A DNA stretch of 64,000 nucleotides from Argentina anserina. Its lineage: Eukaryota > Streptophyta > Magnoliopsida > Rosales > Rosaceae. Position numbers and translations under genes: made by a program. Every line of letters starts with the position of its first letter. Within the stretch, counting starts at the first letter, position 1. This document shows, piece after piece, positions 10,311 to 24,400 of the stretch. The notes under the pieces are model-generated. The model was not told the origin of the DNA and did no database searches. It saw only the letters and a list, made by a program, of their open reading frames with translations. The DNA is taken from positions 83,789 through 147,788 of the forward strand of contig NW_026089461.1 of the NCBI RefSeq assembly GCF_933775445.1. Direction: 5' to 3'.

Positions 10311-12042
10311 TGTGTCTTTTCATTTCTCGTTTGAGTATCTTTCTGTAAGGCTTTCTGATGCGAGTCTCTATTGAACTTGAGAGTTTTACAAGTGTGGGAG
10401 TGTGTTTCTTTCAATCTAAGTATCTTTACATCGTTTGTGTATCTTTACTATTCCAATTGTGTGTCTTTTCATTTCTCGTTTGAGTATCTTTCTGTAAGGC
10501 TTCTGATGCGAGTTTCTATTGTATTTGAGAGTTTTGCAAGTGTGGGAGTGTGTTTCTTTCAAACTGAGTATCTTTACATCGTTTGCGTATCTTTACTATT
10601 CCAATTGTGTATCTTTACATCGTTTGCGTATCTTTACTATTCCAATAGAGTATCTTTTCATTTCTCGTTTGAGTATCTTTACTATTCCAATTGTGTATTT
10701 TTACATCGTTTGTGTATCTTTACTATTCCAATTGTGTATCTTTTCATTTCTCGTTTGAGTATCTTTCTGTAAGGCTTTCTGATGCGAGTTTCTATTGAAT
10801 TTGAGAGTTTTGCAAGTGTGGGAGTGTGTTTCTTTCAAACTGAGTATCTTTACATCGTTTGCGTATCTTTACTATTCCAATTGTGTATCTTTTCATTTCT
10901 CGTTTGAGTTTCTTTCTGTAAGGCTTCTGATGCGAGTTTCTATTGTATTTGAGAGTTTTGCAAGTGTGGGAGTGTGTTTCTTTCAATCTAAGTATCTTTA
11001 CATCGTTTGTGTATCTTTACTATTCCAATTGTGTGTCTTTTCATTTCTTGTTTGAGTATCTTTCTGTAAGGCTTTCTGATGCGAGTCTCTATTGAATTTG
11101 AGAGTTTTGCAAGTGTGGGAGTGTGTTTCTTTCAAACTGAGTATCTTTACATCGTTTGCGTATCTTTACTATTCCAATTGTGTATCTTTACATCGTTTGC
11201 GTATCTTTACTATTCCAATTGTGTATCTTTTCATTTCTTGTTTGAGTATCTTTCTGTAAGGCTTTCTGATGCGAGTTTCTATTGTATTTGAGAGTTTTGC
11301 AAGTGTGGGAGTGTGTTTCTTTCAAACTGAGTATCGTTACATCGTTTGCGTATCTTTACTATTCCAATTGTGTATCTTTTCATTTCTCGTTTGAGTATCT
11401 TTCTGTAAGGCTTCTGATGCGAGTGTCTATTGTATTTGAGAGTTTTGCAAGTGTGGGAGTGTGTTTCTTTCAAACTGAGTATCTTTACATCGTTTGCGTA
11501 TCTTTACTATTCCAATTGTGTATCTTTTAATTTCTCGTTTGAGTATCTTTCTGTAAGGCTTCTGATGCGAGTTTCTATTGTATTTGAGAGTTTTGCAAGT
11601 GTGGGAGTGTGTTTCTTTCAATCTGAGTATCTTTACATCGTTTGCGTATCTTTACTATTCCAATTGTGTATCTTTACTTCGTTTGCGTATCTTTACTATT
11701 CCAATTGAGTATCTTTTCATTTCTCGTTTGAGTATCTTTCTGTAAGGCTTCTGATGCGAGTTTCTATTGTATTTGAGAGTTTTGCAAGTGTGGGAGTGTG
11801 TTTCTTTCAAACTGAGTATCTTTACATCGTTTGCGTATCTTTACTATTCCAATTGTGTATCTTTACTTCGTTTGCGTATCTTTACTATTCCAATTGAGTA
11901 TCTTTTCATTTCTCGTTTGAGTATCTTTCTGTAAGGCTTCTGATGCGAGTTTCTATTGTATTTGAGAGTTTTGCAAGTGTGGGAGTGTGTTTCTTTCAAA
12001 CTGAGTATCTTTACATCGTTTGCGTATCTTTACTATTCCAAT
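7755..12042. repeat. Segmental duplication (4.3 kb; partner at 15633-19920)
   Basis: Offset 7,878 bp holds from the CTCGTTGAG one-base-deletion marker at 7856 to the point near 12042 where ATTGCGTATC faces ATTGTGTATC. The partner is the second 2,470-bp copy plus the sequence after it. This block also partly overlaps the 16,849-bp duplication, so the same ancestral text now exists at five positions. Confidence 0.82.
9571..9846. repeat. Reference 276-bp compound monomer
   Basis: The order is A-A-F, then a lone 22-bp half-module, then a variant A (GTATTTTTACATCG and GTTTGTG), then a second F, then an 85-bp L. It looks like a monomer in which an A-F segment was duplicated and rejoined at the GTATCTTT of a half-module. 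Copies recur near 6379, 9847, 14979, 15255, 17449, 19883, 23228, 31457, 34556, 38145, 52235 and 54451, so the rearranged form has itself been amplified. Confidence 0.9.
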
Positions 12043-12230
12043 TGCGTATCTTTACATCGTTTCCGTATCTTTACTATTCCAATTGTGTATCTTTACATCG
12101 TTTGCGTATCTTTACTATTCCAATTATGTATCTTTTCATTTCTCGTTTGAGTATCTTTCTGTAAGGCTTTCTGATGCGAGTTTCTATTGTATTTGAGAGT
12201 TTTGCAAGTGTGGGAGTGTGTTTCTTTCAA
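9895..12230. repeat. Dispersed duplication (2.3 kb; partner at 30784-33119)
   Basis: Offset 20,889 bp holds for the monomer series and private variants, including GAGAGTTTTACAAG near 10380 and 31270, CGAGTGTCTATTG near 11421 and 32310, and AATTATGTATC near 12122 and 33010. The ACAAG variant also occurs at about 18260 and 20700, marking the same lineage. Confidence 0.82.
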
Positions 12231-13007
12231 TCTGAGTATCTTTACATCGTTTGCGTATCTTTACTATTCCAATTGTGTATCTTTACTTCGTTTGCGTATC
12301 TTTACTATTCCAATTGTGTATCTTTTCATTTCTCGTTTGAGTATCTTTCTGTAAGGCTTCTGATGCGAGTTTCTATTGTATTTGAGAGTTTTGCAAGTGT
12401 GGGAGTGTGTTTCTTTCAATCTAAGTATCTTTACATCGTTTGTGTATCTTTACTATTCCAATTGTGTGTCTTTTCATTTCTCGTTTGAGTATCTTTCTGT
12501 AAGGCTTTCTGATGCGAGTCTCTATTGAATTTGAGAGTTTTGCAAGTGTGGGAGTGTGTTTCTTTCAAACTGAGTATCTTTACATCGTTTGCGTATCTTT
12601 ACTATTCCAATTGTGTAACTTTACATCGTTTGCGTATCTTTACTATTCCAATTGTGTATCTTTTCATTTCTTGTTTGAGTATCTTTCTGTAAGGCTTTCT
12701 GATGCGAGTTTCTATTGTATTTGAGAGTTTTGCAAGTGTGGGAGTGTGTTTCTTTCAAACTGAGTATCTTTACATCGTTTGCGTATCTTTACTATTCCAA
12801 TTGTGTATCTTTTCATTTCTCGTTTGAGTATCTTTCTGTAAGGCTTCTGATGCGAGTTTCTATTGTATTTGAGAGTTTTGCAAGTGTGGGAGTGTGTTTC
12901 TTTCAATCTGAGTATCTTTACATCGTTTGTGTATCTTTACTATTCCAATTGTGTGTCTTTTCATTTCTCCTTTGAGTATCTTTCTGTAAGGCTTTCTGAT
13001 GCGAGTC

Positions 13008-16000
13008 TCTATTGAATTTGAGAGTTTTGCAAGTGTGGGAGTGTGTTTCTTTCAAACTGAGTATCTTTACATCGTTTGCGTATCTTTACTATTCCAATTG
13101 TGTATCTTTTCATTTCTCGTTTGAGTTTCTTTCTGTAAGGCTTCTGATGCGAGTTTCTATTGTATTTGAGAGTTTTGCAAGTGTGGGAGTGTGTTTCTTT
13201 CAATCTAAGTATCTTTACATCGTTTGTGTATCTTTACTATTCCAATTGTGTGTCTTTTCATTTCTCGTTGAGTATCTTTCTGTAAGGCTTTCTGATGCGA
13301 GTCTCTATTGAATTTGAGAGTTTTGCAAGTGTGGGAGTGTGTTTCTTTCAAACTGAGTATCTTTACATCGTTTGCGTATCTTTACTATTCCAATTGTGTA
13401 TCTTTACATCGTTTGCGTATCTTTACTATTCCAATTGTGTATATTTTCATTTCTCGTTTGAGTATCTTTCTGTAAGGCTTCTGATGCGAGTTTCTATTGT
13501 ATTTGAGAGTTTTGCAAGTGTGGGAGTGTGTTTCTTTCAATCTAAGTATCTTTACATCGTTTGTGTATCTTTACTATTCCAATTGTGTGTCTGTTCATTT
13601 CTCGTTTGAGTATCTTTCTGTAAGGCTTTCTGATGCGAGTCTCTATTGAATTTGAGAGTTTTGCAAGTGTGGGAGTGTGTTTCTTTCAAACTGAGTATCT
13701 TTACATCGTTTGCGTATCTTTACTATTCCAATTGTGTATCTTTACATCGTTTGCGTCTCTTTACTATTCCAATTGTGTATCTTTTCATTTCTTGTTTGAG
13801 TATCTTTCTGTAAGGCTTTCTGATGCGAGTTTCTATTGTATTTGAGAGTTTTGCAAGTGTGGGAGTGTGTTTCTTTCAAACTGAGTATCGTTACATCGTT
13901 TGCGTATCTTTACTATTCCAATTGTGTATCTTTTCATTTCTCGTTTGAGTATCTTTCTGTAAGGCTTCTGATGCGAGTGTCTATTGTATTTGAGAGTTTT
14001 GCAAGTGTGGGAGTGTGTTTCTTTCAAACTGAGTATCTTTACATCATTTGCGTATCTTTACTATTCCAATTGTGTATCTTTTAATTTCTCGTTTGAGTAT
14101 CTTTCTGTAAGGCTTCTGATGCGAGTTTCTATTGTATTTGAGAGTTTTGCAAGTGTGGGAGTGTGTTTCTTTCAATCTGAGTATCTTTACATCGTTTGCG
14201 TATCTTTACTATTCCAATTGTGTATCTTTACTTCGTTTGCGTATCTTTACTATTCCAATTGAGTATCTTTTCATTTCTCGTTTGAGTATCTTTCTGTAAG
14301 GCTTCTGATGCGAGTTTCTATTGTATTTGAGAGTTTTGCAAGTGTGGGAGTGTGTTTCTTTCAAACTGAGTATCTTTACATCGTTTGCGTATCTTTACTA
14401 TTCCAATTGTGTATCTTTACTTCGTTTGCGTATCTTTACTATTCCAATTGAGTATCTTTTCATTTCTCGTTTGAGTATCTTTCTGTAAGGCTTCTGATGC
14501 GAGTTTCTATTGTATTTGAGAGTTTTGCAAGTGTGGGAGTGTGTTTCTTTCGAACTGAGTATCTTTACATCGTTTGCGTATCTTTACTATTCCAATTGCG
14601 TATCTTTACATCGTTTCCGTATCTTTACTATTCCAATTGTGTATCTTTACATCGTTTGCGTATCTTTACTATTCCAATTGTGTATCTTTTAATTTCTCGT
14701 TTGAGTATCTTTCTGTAAGGCTTTCTGATGCGAGTTTCTATTGTATTTGAGAGTTTTGCGAGTGTGGGAGTGTGTTTCTTTCAATCTGAGTATCTTTACA
14801 TCGTTTGCGTATCTTTACTATTCCAATTGTGTATCTTTACTTCGTTTGCGTATCTTTACTATTCCAATTGTGTATCTTTTCATTTCTCGTTTGAGTATCT
14901 TTCTGTAAGGCTTCTGATGCGAGTTTCTATTGTATTTGAGAGTTTTGCAAGTGTGGGAGTGTGTTTCTTTCAAACTGAGTATCTTTACATCGTTTGCGTA
15001 TCTTTACTATTCCAATTGTGTATCTTTACATCGTTTGCGTATCTTTACTATTCCAATTGAGTATCTTTTCATTTCTCGTTTGAGTATCTTTACTATTCCA
15101 ATTGTGTATTTTTACATCGTTTGTGTATCTTTACTATTCCAATTGTGTATCTTTTCATTTCTCGTTTGAGTATCTTTCTGTAAGGCTTTCTGATGCGAGT
15201 TTCTATTGAATTTGAGAGTTTTGCAAGTGTGGGAGTGTGTTTCTTTCAAACTGAGTATCTTTACATCGTTTGCGTATCTTTACTATTCCAATTGTGTATC
15301 TTTACATCGTTTGCGTATCTTTACTATTCCAATTGAGTATCTTTTCATTTCTCGTTTGAGTATCTTTACTATTCCAATTGTGTATTTTTACATCGTTTGT
15401 GTATCTTTACTATTCCAATTGTGTATCTTTTCATTTCTCGTTTGAGTATCTTTCTGTAAGGCTTTCTGATGCGAGTTTCTATTGAATTTGAGAGTTTTGC
15501 AAGTGTGGGAGTGTGTTTCTTTCAAACTGAGTATCTTTACATCGTTTGCGTATCTTTACTATTCCAATTGTGTATCTTTTCATTTCTCGTTTGAGTTTCT
15601 TTCTGTAAGGCTTCTGATGCGAGTTTCTATTGTATTTGAGAGTTTTGCAAGTGTGGGAGTGTGTTTCTTTCAATCTAAGTATCTTTACATCGTTTGTGTA
15701 TCTTTACTATTCCAATTGTGTGTCTTTTCATTTCTCGTTGAGTATCTTTCTGTAAGGCTTTCTGATGCGAGTCTCTATTGAATTTGAGAGTTTTGCAAGT
15801 GTGGGAGTGTGTTTCTTTCAAACTGAGTATCTTTACATCGTTTGCGTATCTTTACTATTCCAATTGTGTATCTTTACATCGTTTGCGTATCTTTACTATT
15901 CCAATTGTGTATATTTTCATTTCTCGTTTGAGTATCTTTCTGTAAGGCTTCTGATGCGAGTTTCTATTGTATTTGAGAGTTTTGCAAGTGTGGGAGTGTG

Positions 16001-17947
16001 TTTCTTTCAATCTAAGTATCTTTACATCGTTTGTGTATCTTTACTATTCCAATTGTGTGTCTGTTCATTTCTCGTTTGAGTATCTTTCTGTAAGGCTTTC
16101 TGATGCGAGTCTCTATTGAATTTGAGAGTTTTGCAAGTGTGGGAGTGTGTTTCTTTCAAACTGAGTATCTTTACATCGTTTGCGTATCTTTACTATTCCA
16201 ATTGTGTATCTTTACATCGTTTGCGTCTCTTTACTATTCCAATTGTGTATCTTTTCATTTCTTGTTTGAGTATCTTTCTGTAAGGCTTTCTGATGCGAGT
16301 TTCTATTGTATTTGAGAGTTTTGCAAGTGTGGGAGTGTGTTTCTTTCAAACTGAGTATCGTTACATCGTTTGCGTATCTTTACTATTCCAATTGTGTATC
16401 TTTTCATTTCTCGTTTGAGTATCTTTCTGTAAGGCTTCTGATGCGAGTGTCTATTGTATTTGAGAGTTTTGCAAGTGTGGGAGTGTGTTTCTTTCAAACT
16501 GAGTATCTTTACATCATTTGCGTATCTTTACTATTCCAATTGTGTATCTTTTAATTTCTCGTTTGAGTATCTTTCTGTAAGGCTTCTGATGCGAGTTTCT
16601 ATTGTATTTGAGAGTTTTGCAAGTGTGGGAGTGTGTTTCTTTCAATCTGAGTATCTTTACATCGTTTGCGTATCTTTACTATTCCAATTGTGTATCTTTA
16701 CTTCGTTTGCGTATCTTTACTATTCCAATTGAGTATCTTTTCATTTCTCGTTTGAGTATCTTTCTGTAAGGCTTCTGATGCGAGTTTCTATTGTATTTGA
16801 GAGTTTTGCAAGTGTGGGAGTGTGTTTCTTTCAAACTGAGTATCTTTACATCGTTTGCGTATCTTTACTATTCCAATTGTGTATCTTTACTTCGTTTGCG
16901 TATCTTTACTATTCCAATTGAGTATCTTTTCATTTCTCGTTTAAGTATCTTTCTGTAAGGCTTCTGATGCGAGTTTCTATTGTATTTGAGAGTTTTGCAA
17001 GTGTGGGAGTGTGTTTCTTTCGAACTGAGTATCTTTACATCGTTTGCGTATCTTTACTATTCCAATTGCGTATCTTTACATCGTTTCCGTATCTTTACTA
17101 TTCCAATTGTGTATCTTTACATCGTTTGCGTATCTTTACTATTCCAATTGTGTATCTTTTAATTTCTCGTTTGAGTATCTTTCTGTAAGGCTTTCTGATG
17201 CGAGTTTCTATTGTATTTGAGAGTTTTGCGAGTGTGGGAGTGTGTTTCTTTCAATCTGAGTATCTTTACATCGTTTGCGTATCTTTACTATTCCAATTGT
17301 GTATCTTTACTTCGTTTGCGTATCTTTACTATTCCAATTGTGTATCTTTTCATTTCTCGTTTGAGTATCTTTCTGTAAGGCTTCTGATGCGAGTTTCTAT
17401 TGTATTTGAGAGTTTTGCAAGTGTGGGAGTGTGTTTCTTTCAAACTGAGTATCTTTACATCGTTTGCGTATCTTTACTATTCCAATTGTGTATCTTTACA
17501 TCGTTTGCGTATCTTTACTATTCCAATTGAGTATCTTTTCATTTCTCGTTTGAGTATCTTTACTATTCCAATTGTGTATTTTTACATCGTTTGTGTATCT
17601 TTACTATTCCAATTGTGTATCTTTTCATTTCTCGTTTGAGTATCTTTCTGTAAGGCTTTCTGATGCGAGTTTCTATTGAATTTGAGAGTTTTGCAAGTGT
17701 GGGAGTGTGTTTCTTTCAAACTGAGTATCTTTACATCGTTTGCGTATCTTTACTATTCCAATTGTGTATCTTTACATCGTTTGCGTATCTTTACTATTCC
17801 AATTGAGTATCTTTTCATTTCTCGTTTGAGTATCTTTACTATTCCAATTGTGTATTTTTACATCGTTTGTGTATCTTTACTATTCCAATTGTGTATCTTT
17901 TCATTTCTCGTTTGAGTATCTTTCTGTAAGGCTTTCTGATGCGAGTT
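13008..17947. repeat. Higher-order tandem repeat, 2 x 2,470 bp (13 monomers each)
   Basis: Every landmark in 13008-15477 recurs 2,470 bp later. From 13295, monomer lengths run 189, 149, 190, 148, 148, 189, 189, 231, 189, 276, 276, 148, 148, which sums to 2,470, and the same series restarts at 15765. The CTCGTTGAG marker lies at 13264 and 15734. Similarity runs on to about 18060, where GAGTTTCTTTC in copy 1 faces GAGTATCTTTC. Differences are very few (for example TTTAAGTATC near 16942). Confidence 0.9.
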
Positions 17948-20900
17948 TCTATTGAATTTGAGAGTTTTGCAAGTGTGGGAGTGTGTTTCTTTCAAACTGA
18001 GTATCTTTACATCGTTTGCGTATCTTTACTATTCCAATTGTGTATCTTTTCATTTCTCGTTTGAGTATCTTTCTGTAAGGCTTCTGATGCGAGTTTCTAT
18101 TGTATTTGAGAGTTTTGCAAGTGTGGGAGTGTGTTTCTTTCAATCTAAGTATCTTTACATCGTTTGTGTATCTTTACTATTCCAATTGTGTATCTTTTCA
18201 TTTCTCGTTTGAGTATCTTTCTGTAAGGCTTTCTGATGCGAGTCTCTATTGAATTTGAGAGTTTTACAAGTGTGGGAGTGTGTTTCTTTCAATCTAAGTA
18301 TCTTTACATCGTTTGTGTATCTTTACTATTCCAATTGTGTGTCTTTTCATTTCTCGTTTGAGTATCTTTCTGTAAGGCTTCTGATGCGAGTTTCTATTGT
18401 ATTTGAGAGTTTTGCAAGTGTGGGAGTGTGTTTCTTTCAAACTGAGTATCTTTACATCGTTTGCGTATCTTTACTATTCCAATTGTGTATCTTTACATCA
18501 TTTGCGTATCTTTACTATTCCAATTGAGTATCTTTTCATTTGTCGTTTGAGTATCTTTACTATTCCAATTGTGTATTTTTACATCGTTTGTGTATCTTTA
18601 CTATTCCAATTGTGTATCTTTTCATTTCTCGTTTGAGTATCTTTCTGTAAGGCTTTCTGATGCGAGTTTCTATTGAATTTGAGAGTTTTGCAAGTGTGGG
18701 AGTGTGTTTCTTTCAAACTGAGTATCTTTACATCGTTTGCGTATCTTTACTATTCCAATTGTGTATCTTTTCATTTCTCGTTTGAGTTTCTTTCTGTAAG
18801 GCTTCTGATGCGAGTTTCTATTGTATTTGAGAGTTTTGCAAGTGTGGGAGTGTGTTTCTTTCAATCTAAGTATCTTTACATCGTTTGTGTATCTTTACTA
18901 TTCCAATTGTGTGTCTTTTCATTTCTTGTTTGAGTATCTTTCTGTAAGGCTTTCTGATGCGAGTCTCTATTGAATTTGAGAGTTTTGCAAGTGTGGGAGT
19001 GTGTTTCTTTCAAACTGAGTATCTTTACATCGTTTGCGTATCTTTACTATTCCAATTGTGTATCTTTACATCGTTTGCGTATCTTTACTATTCCAATTGT
19101 GTATCTTTTCATTTCTTGTTTGAGTATCTTTCTGTAAGGCTTTCTGATGCGAGTTTCTATTGTATTTGAGAGTTTTGCAAGTGTGGGAGTGTGTTTCTTT
19201 CAAACTGAGTATCGTTACATCGTTTGCGTATCTTTACTATTCCAATTGTGTATCTTTTCATTTCTCGTTTGAGTATCTTTCTGTAAGGCTTCTGATGCGA
19301 GTGTCTATTGTATTTGAGAGTTTTGCAAGTGTGGGAGTGTGTTTCTTTCAAACTGAGTATCTTTACATCGTTTGCGTATCTTTACTATTCCAATTGTGTA
19401 TCTTTTAATTTCTCGTTTGAGTATCTTTCTGTAAGGCTTCTGATGCGAGTTTCTATTGTATTTGAGAGTTTTGCAAGTGTGGGAGTGTGTTTCTTTCAAT
19501 CTGAGTATCTTTACATCGTTTGCGTATCTTTACTATTCCAATTGTGTATCTTTACTTCGTTTGCGTATCTTTACTATTCCAATTGAGTATCTTTTCATTT
19601 CTCGTTTGAGTATCTTTCTGTAAGGCTTCTGATGCGAGTTTCTATTGTATTTGAGAGTTTTGCAAGTGTGGGAGTGTGTTTCTTTCAAACTGAGTATCTT
19701 TACATCGTTTGCGTATCTTTACTATTCCAATTGTGTATCTTTACTTCGTTTGCGTATCTTTACTATTCCAATTGAGTATCTTTTCATTTCTCGTTTGAGT
19801 ATCTTTCTGTAAGGCTTCTGATGCGAGTTTCTATTGTATTTGAGAGTTTTGCAAGTGTGGGAGTGTGTTTCTTTCAAACTGAGTATCTTTACATCGTTTG
19901 CGTATCTTTACTATTCCAATTGTGTATCTTTACATCGTTTGCGTATCTTTACTATTCCAATTGAGTATCTTTTCATTTCTCGTTTGAGTATCTTTACTAT
20001 TCCAATTGTGTATTTTTACATCGTTTGTGTATCTTTACTATTCCAATTGTGTATCTTTTCATTTCTCGTTTGAGTATCTTTCTGTAAGGCTTTCTGATGC
20101 GAGTTTCTATTGAATTTGAGAGTTTTGCAAGTGTGGGAGTGTGTTTCTTTCAAACTGAGTATCTTTACATCGTTTGCGTATCTTTACTATTCCAATTGTG
20201 TATCTTTACATCGTTTGCGTATCTTTACTATTCCAATTGAGTATCTTTTCATTTCTCGTTTGAGTATCTTTACTATTCCAATTGTGTATTTTTACATCGT
20301 TTGTGTATCTTTACTATTCCAATTGTGTATCTTTTCATTTCTCGTTTGAGTATCTTTCTGTAAGGCTTTCTGATGCGAGTTTCTATTGAATTTGAGAGTT
20401 TTGCAAGTGTGGGAGTGTGTTTCTTTCAAACTGAGTATCTTTACATCGTTTGCGTATCTTTACTATTCCAATTGTGTATCTTTTCATTTCTCGTTTGAGT
20501 TTCTTTCTGTAAGGCTTCTGATGCGAGTTTCTATTGTATTTGAGAGTTTTGCAAGTGTGGGAGTGTGTTTCTTTCAATCTAAGTATCTTTACATCGTTTG
20601 TGTATCTTTACTATTCCAATTGTGTGTCTTTTCATTTCTCGTTTGAGTATCTTTCTGTAAGGCTTTCTGATGCGAGTCTCTATTGAATTTGAGAGTTTTA
20701 CAAGTGTGGGAGTGTGTTTCTTTCAATCTAAGTATCTTTACATCGTTTGTGTATCTTTACTATTCCAATTGTGTGTCTTTTCATTTCTCGTTTGAGTATC
20801 TTTCTGTAAGGCTTCTGATGCGAGTTTCTATTGTATTTGAGAGTTTTGCAAGTGTGGGAGTGTGTTTCTTTCAAACTGAGTATCTTTACATCGTTTGCGT

Positions 20901-21451
20901 ATCTTTACTATTCCAATTGTGTATCTTTTCATTTCTCGTTTGAGTATCTTTACTATTCCAATTGTGTATTTTTACATCGTTTGTGTATCTTTACTATTCC
21001 AATTGTGTATCTTTTCATTTCTCGTTTGAGTATCTTTCTGTAAGGCTTTCTGATGCGAGTTTCTATTGAATTTGAGAGTTTTGCAAGTGTGGGAGTGTGT
21101 TTCTTTCAAACTGAGTATCTTTACATCGTTTGCGTATCTTTACTATTCCAATTGTGTATCTTTTCATTTCTCGTTTGAGTTTCTTTCTGTAAGGCTTCTG
21201 ATGCGAGTTTCTATTGTATTTGAGAGTTTTGCAAGTGTGGGAGTGTGTTTCTTTCAATCTGAGTATCTTTACATCGTTTGCGTATCTTTACTATTCCAAT
21301 TGTGTATCTTTACTTCGTTTGCGTATCTTTACTATTCCAATTGTGTATCTTTTCATTTCTCGTTTGAGTATCTTTCTGTAAGGCTTCTGATGCGAGTTTC
21401 TATTGTATTTGAGAGTTTTGCAAGTGTGGGAGTGTGTTTCTTTCAATCTAA

Positions 21452-24400
21452 GTATCTTTACATCGTTTGTGTATCTTTACTATTCCAATTGTGTGTCTTT
21501 TCATTTCTCGTTTGAGTATCTTTCTGTAAGGCTTTCTGATGCGAGTCTCTATTGAATTTGAGAGTTTTGCAAGTGTGGGAGTGTGTTTCTTTCAAACTGA
21601 GTATCTTTACATCGTTTGCGTATCTTTACTATTCCAATTGTGTATCTTTACATCGTTTGCGTATCTTTACTATTCCAATTGTGTATCTTTTCATTTCTTG
21701 TTTGAGTATCTTTCTGTAAGGCTTTCTGATGCGAGTTTCTATTGTATTTGAGAGTTTTGCAAGTGTGGGAGTGTGTTTCTTTCAAACTGAGTATCTTTAC
21801 ATCGTTTGCGTATCTTTACTATTCCAATTGTGTATCTTTTCATTTCTCGTTTGAGTATCTTTCTGTAAGGCTTCTGATGCGAGTTTCTATTGTATTTGAG
21901 AGTTTTGCAAGTGTGGGAGTGTGTTTCTTTCAATCTGAGTATCTTTACATCGTTTGTGTATCTTTACTATTCCAATTGTGTGTCTTTTCATTTCTCCTTT
22001 GAGTATCTTTCTGTAAGGCTTTCTGATGCGAGTCTCTATTGAATTTGAGAGTTTTGCAAGTGTGGGAGTGTGTTTCTTTCAAACTGAGTATCTTTACATC
22101 GTTTGCGTATCTTTACTATTCCAATTGTGTATCTTTACATCGTTTGCATATCTTTACTATTGCAATTGTGTATCTTTTAATTTCTCGTTTGAGTATCTTT
22201 CTGTAAGGCTTCTGATGCGAGTTTCTATTGTATTTGAGAGTTTTGCAAGTGTGGGAGTGTGTTTCTTTCAATCTGAGTATCTTTACATCGTTTGTGTATC
22301 TTTACTATTCCAATTGTGTGTCTTTTCATTTCTCGTTTGAGTATCTTTCTGTAAGGCTTTCTGATGCGAGTCTCTATTGAATTTGAGAGTTTTGCAAGTG
22401 TGGGAGTGTGTTTCTTTGAAACTGAGTATCTTTACATCGTTTGCGTATCTTTACTATTCCAATTGTGTATCTTTACATCGTTTGCGTATCTTTACTATTG
22501 CAATTGTGTATCTTTTAATTTCTCGTTTGAGTATCTTTCTGTAAGGCTTCTGATGCGAGTTTCTATTGTATTTGAGAGTTTTGCAAGTGTGGGAGTGTGT
22601 TTCTTTCAATCTGAGTATCTTTACATCGTTTGTGTATCTTTCCATTTCTTGTTTGAGTATCTTTCTGTAAGGCTTTCTGATGCGAGTTTCTATTGAATTT
22701 GAGAGTTTTGCAAGTGTGGGAGTGTGTTTCTTTCAAACTGAGTATCTTTACATCGTTTGCGTATCTTTACTATTCCAATTGTGTATCTTTTCATTTCTCG
22801 TTTGAGTATCTTTCTGTAAGGCTTCTGATGCGAGTTTCTATTGTATTTGAGAGTTTTGCAAGTGTGGGAGTGTGTTTATTTCAAACTGAGTATCTTTACA
22901 TCGTTTGCGTATCTTTACTATTCTAATTGTGTATCTTTTCCTTTCTCGTTTCAGTATCTTTCTGTAAGGCTTTCTGATGCGAGTTTCTATTGAATTTGAG
23001 AGTTTTGCAAGTGTGGGAGTGTGTTTCTTTCAAACTGAGTATCTTTACATCGTTTGCGTATCCTTACTATTTCAATTGTGTATCTTTACATCGTTTGCGT
23101 ATCTTTAAAATTCCAATTGAGTATCTTTTCATTTCTCGTTTGAGTATCTTTCTGTAAGGCTTCTGATGCGAGTTTCTATTGTATTTGAGAGTTTTGCAAG
23201 TGTGGGAGTGTGTTTCTTTCAAACTGAGTATCTTTACATCGTTTGCGTATCTTTACTATTCCAATTGTGTATCTTTACATCGTTTGCGTATCTTTACTAT
23301 TCCAATTGAGTATCTTTTCATTTCTCGTTTGAGTATCTTTACTATTCTAATTGTGTATTTTTACATCGTTTGTGTATCTTTACTATTCCAATTGTGTATC
23401 TTTTCATTTCTCGTTTGAGTATCTTTCTGTAAGGCTTTCTGATGCGAGTTTCTATTGAATTTGAGAGTTTTGCAAGTGTGGGAGTGTGTTTCTTTCAAAC
23501 TGAGTATCTTTACATCGTTTGCGTATCTTTACTATTCCAATTGTGTATCTTTACATCGTTTGCGTATCTTTACTATTCCAATTGTGTATCTTTTCATTTC
23601 TCGTTTGAGTATCTTTCTGTAAGGCTTTCTGATGCGAGTTTCTATTGAATTTGAGAGTTTTGCAAGTGTGGGAGTGTGTTTCTTTCAAACTGAGTATCTT
23701 TACATCGTTTGCGTATCTTTACTATTCCAATTGTGTATCTTTTCATTTCTCGTTTGAGTATCTTTCTGTAAGGCTTCTGATCCGAGTTTCTATTGTATTT
23801 GAGAGTTTTCCAAGTGTGGGAGTGTGTTTCTTTCAAACTGAGTATCTTTACATCGTTTGCGTATCTTTACTATTCCAATTGTGTATCTTTACATCGTTTG
23901 CATATCTTTACTATTCCAATTGAGTATCTTTTCATTTCTCGTTTGAGTATCTTTACTATTCCAATTGTGTATTTTTACATCGTTTGTGTATCTTTACTAT
24001 TCCAATTGTGTATCTTTTCATTTCTCGTTTGAGTATCTTTCTGTAAGGCTTTCTGATGCGAGTTTCTATTGAATTTGAGAGTTTTGCAAGTGTGGGAGTG
24101 TGTTTCTTTCAAACTGAGTATCTTTACATCGTTTGCGTATCTTTACTATTCCAATTGAGTATCTTTTCATTTCTCGTTTGAGTATCTTTACTATTCCAAT
24201 TGTGTATTTTTACATCGTTTGTGTATCTTTACTATTCCAATTGTGTATCTTTTCATTTCTCGTTTGAGTATCTTTCTGTAAGGCTTTCTGATGCGAGTTT
24301 CTATTGAATTTGAGAGTTTTGCAAGTGTGGGAGTGTGTTTCTTTCAAACTGAGTATCTTTACATCGTTTGCGTATCTTTACTATTCCAATTGTGTATCTT

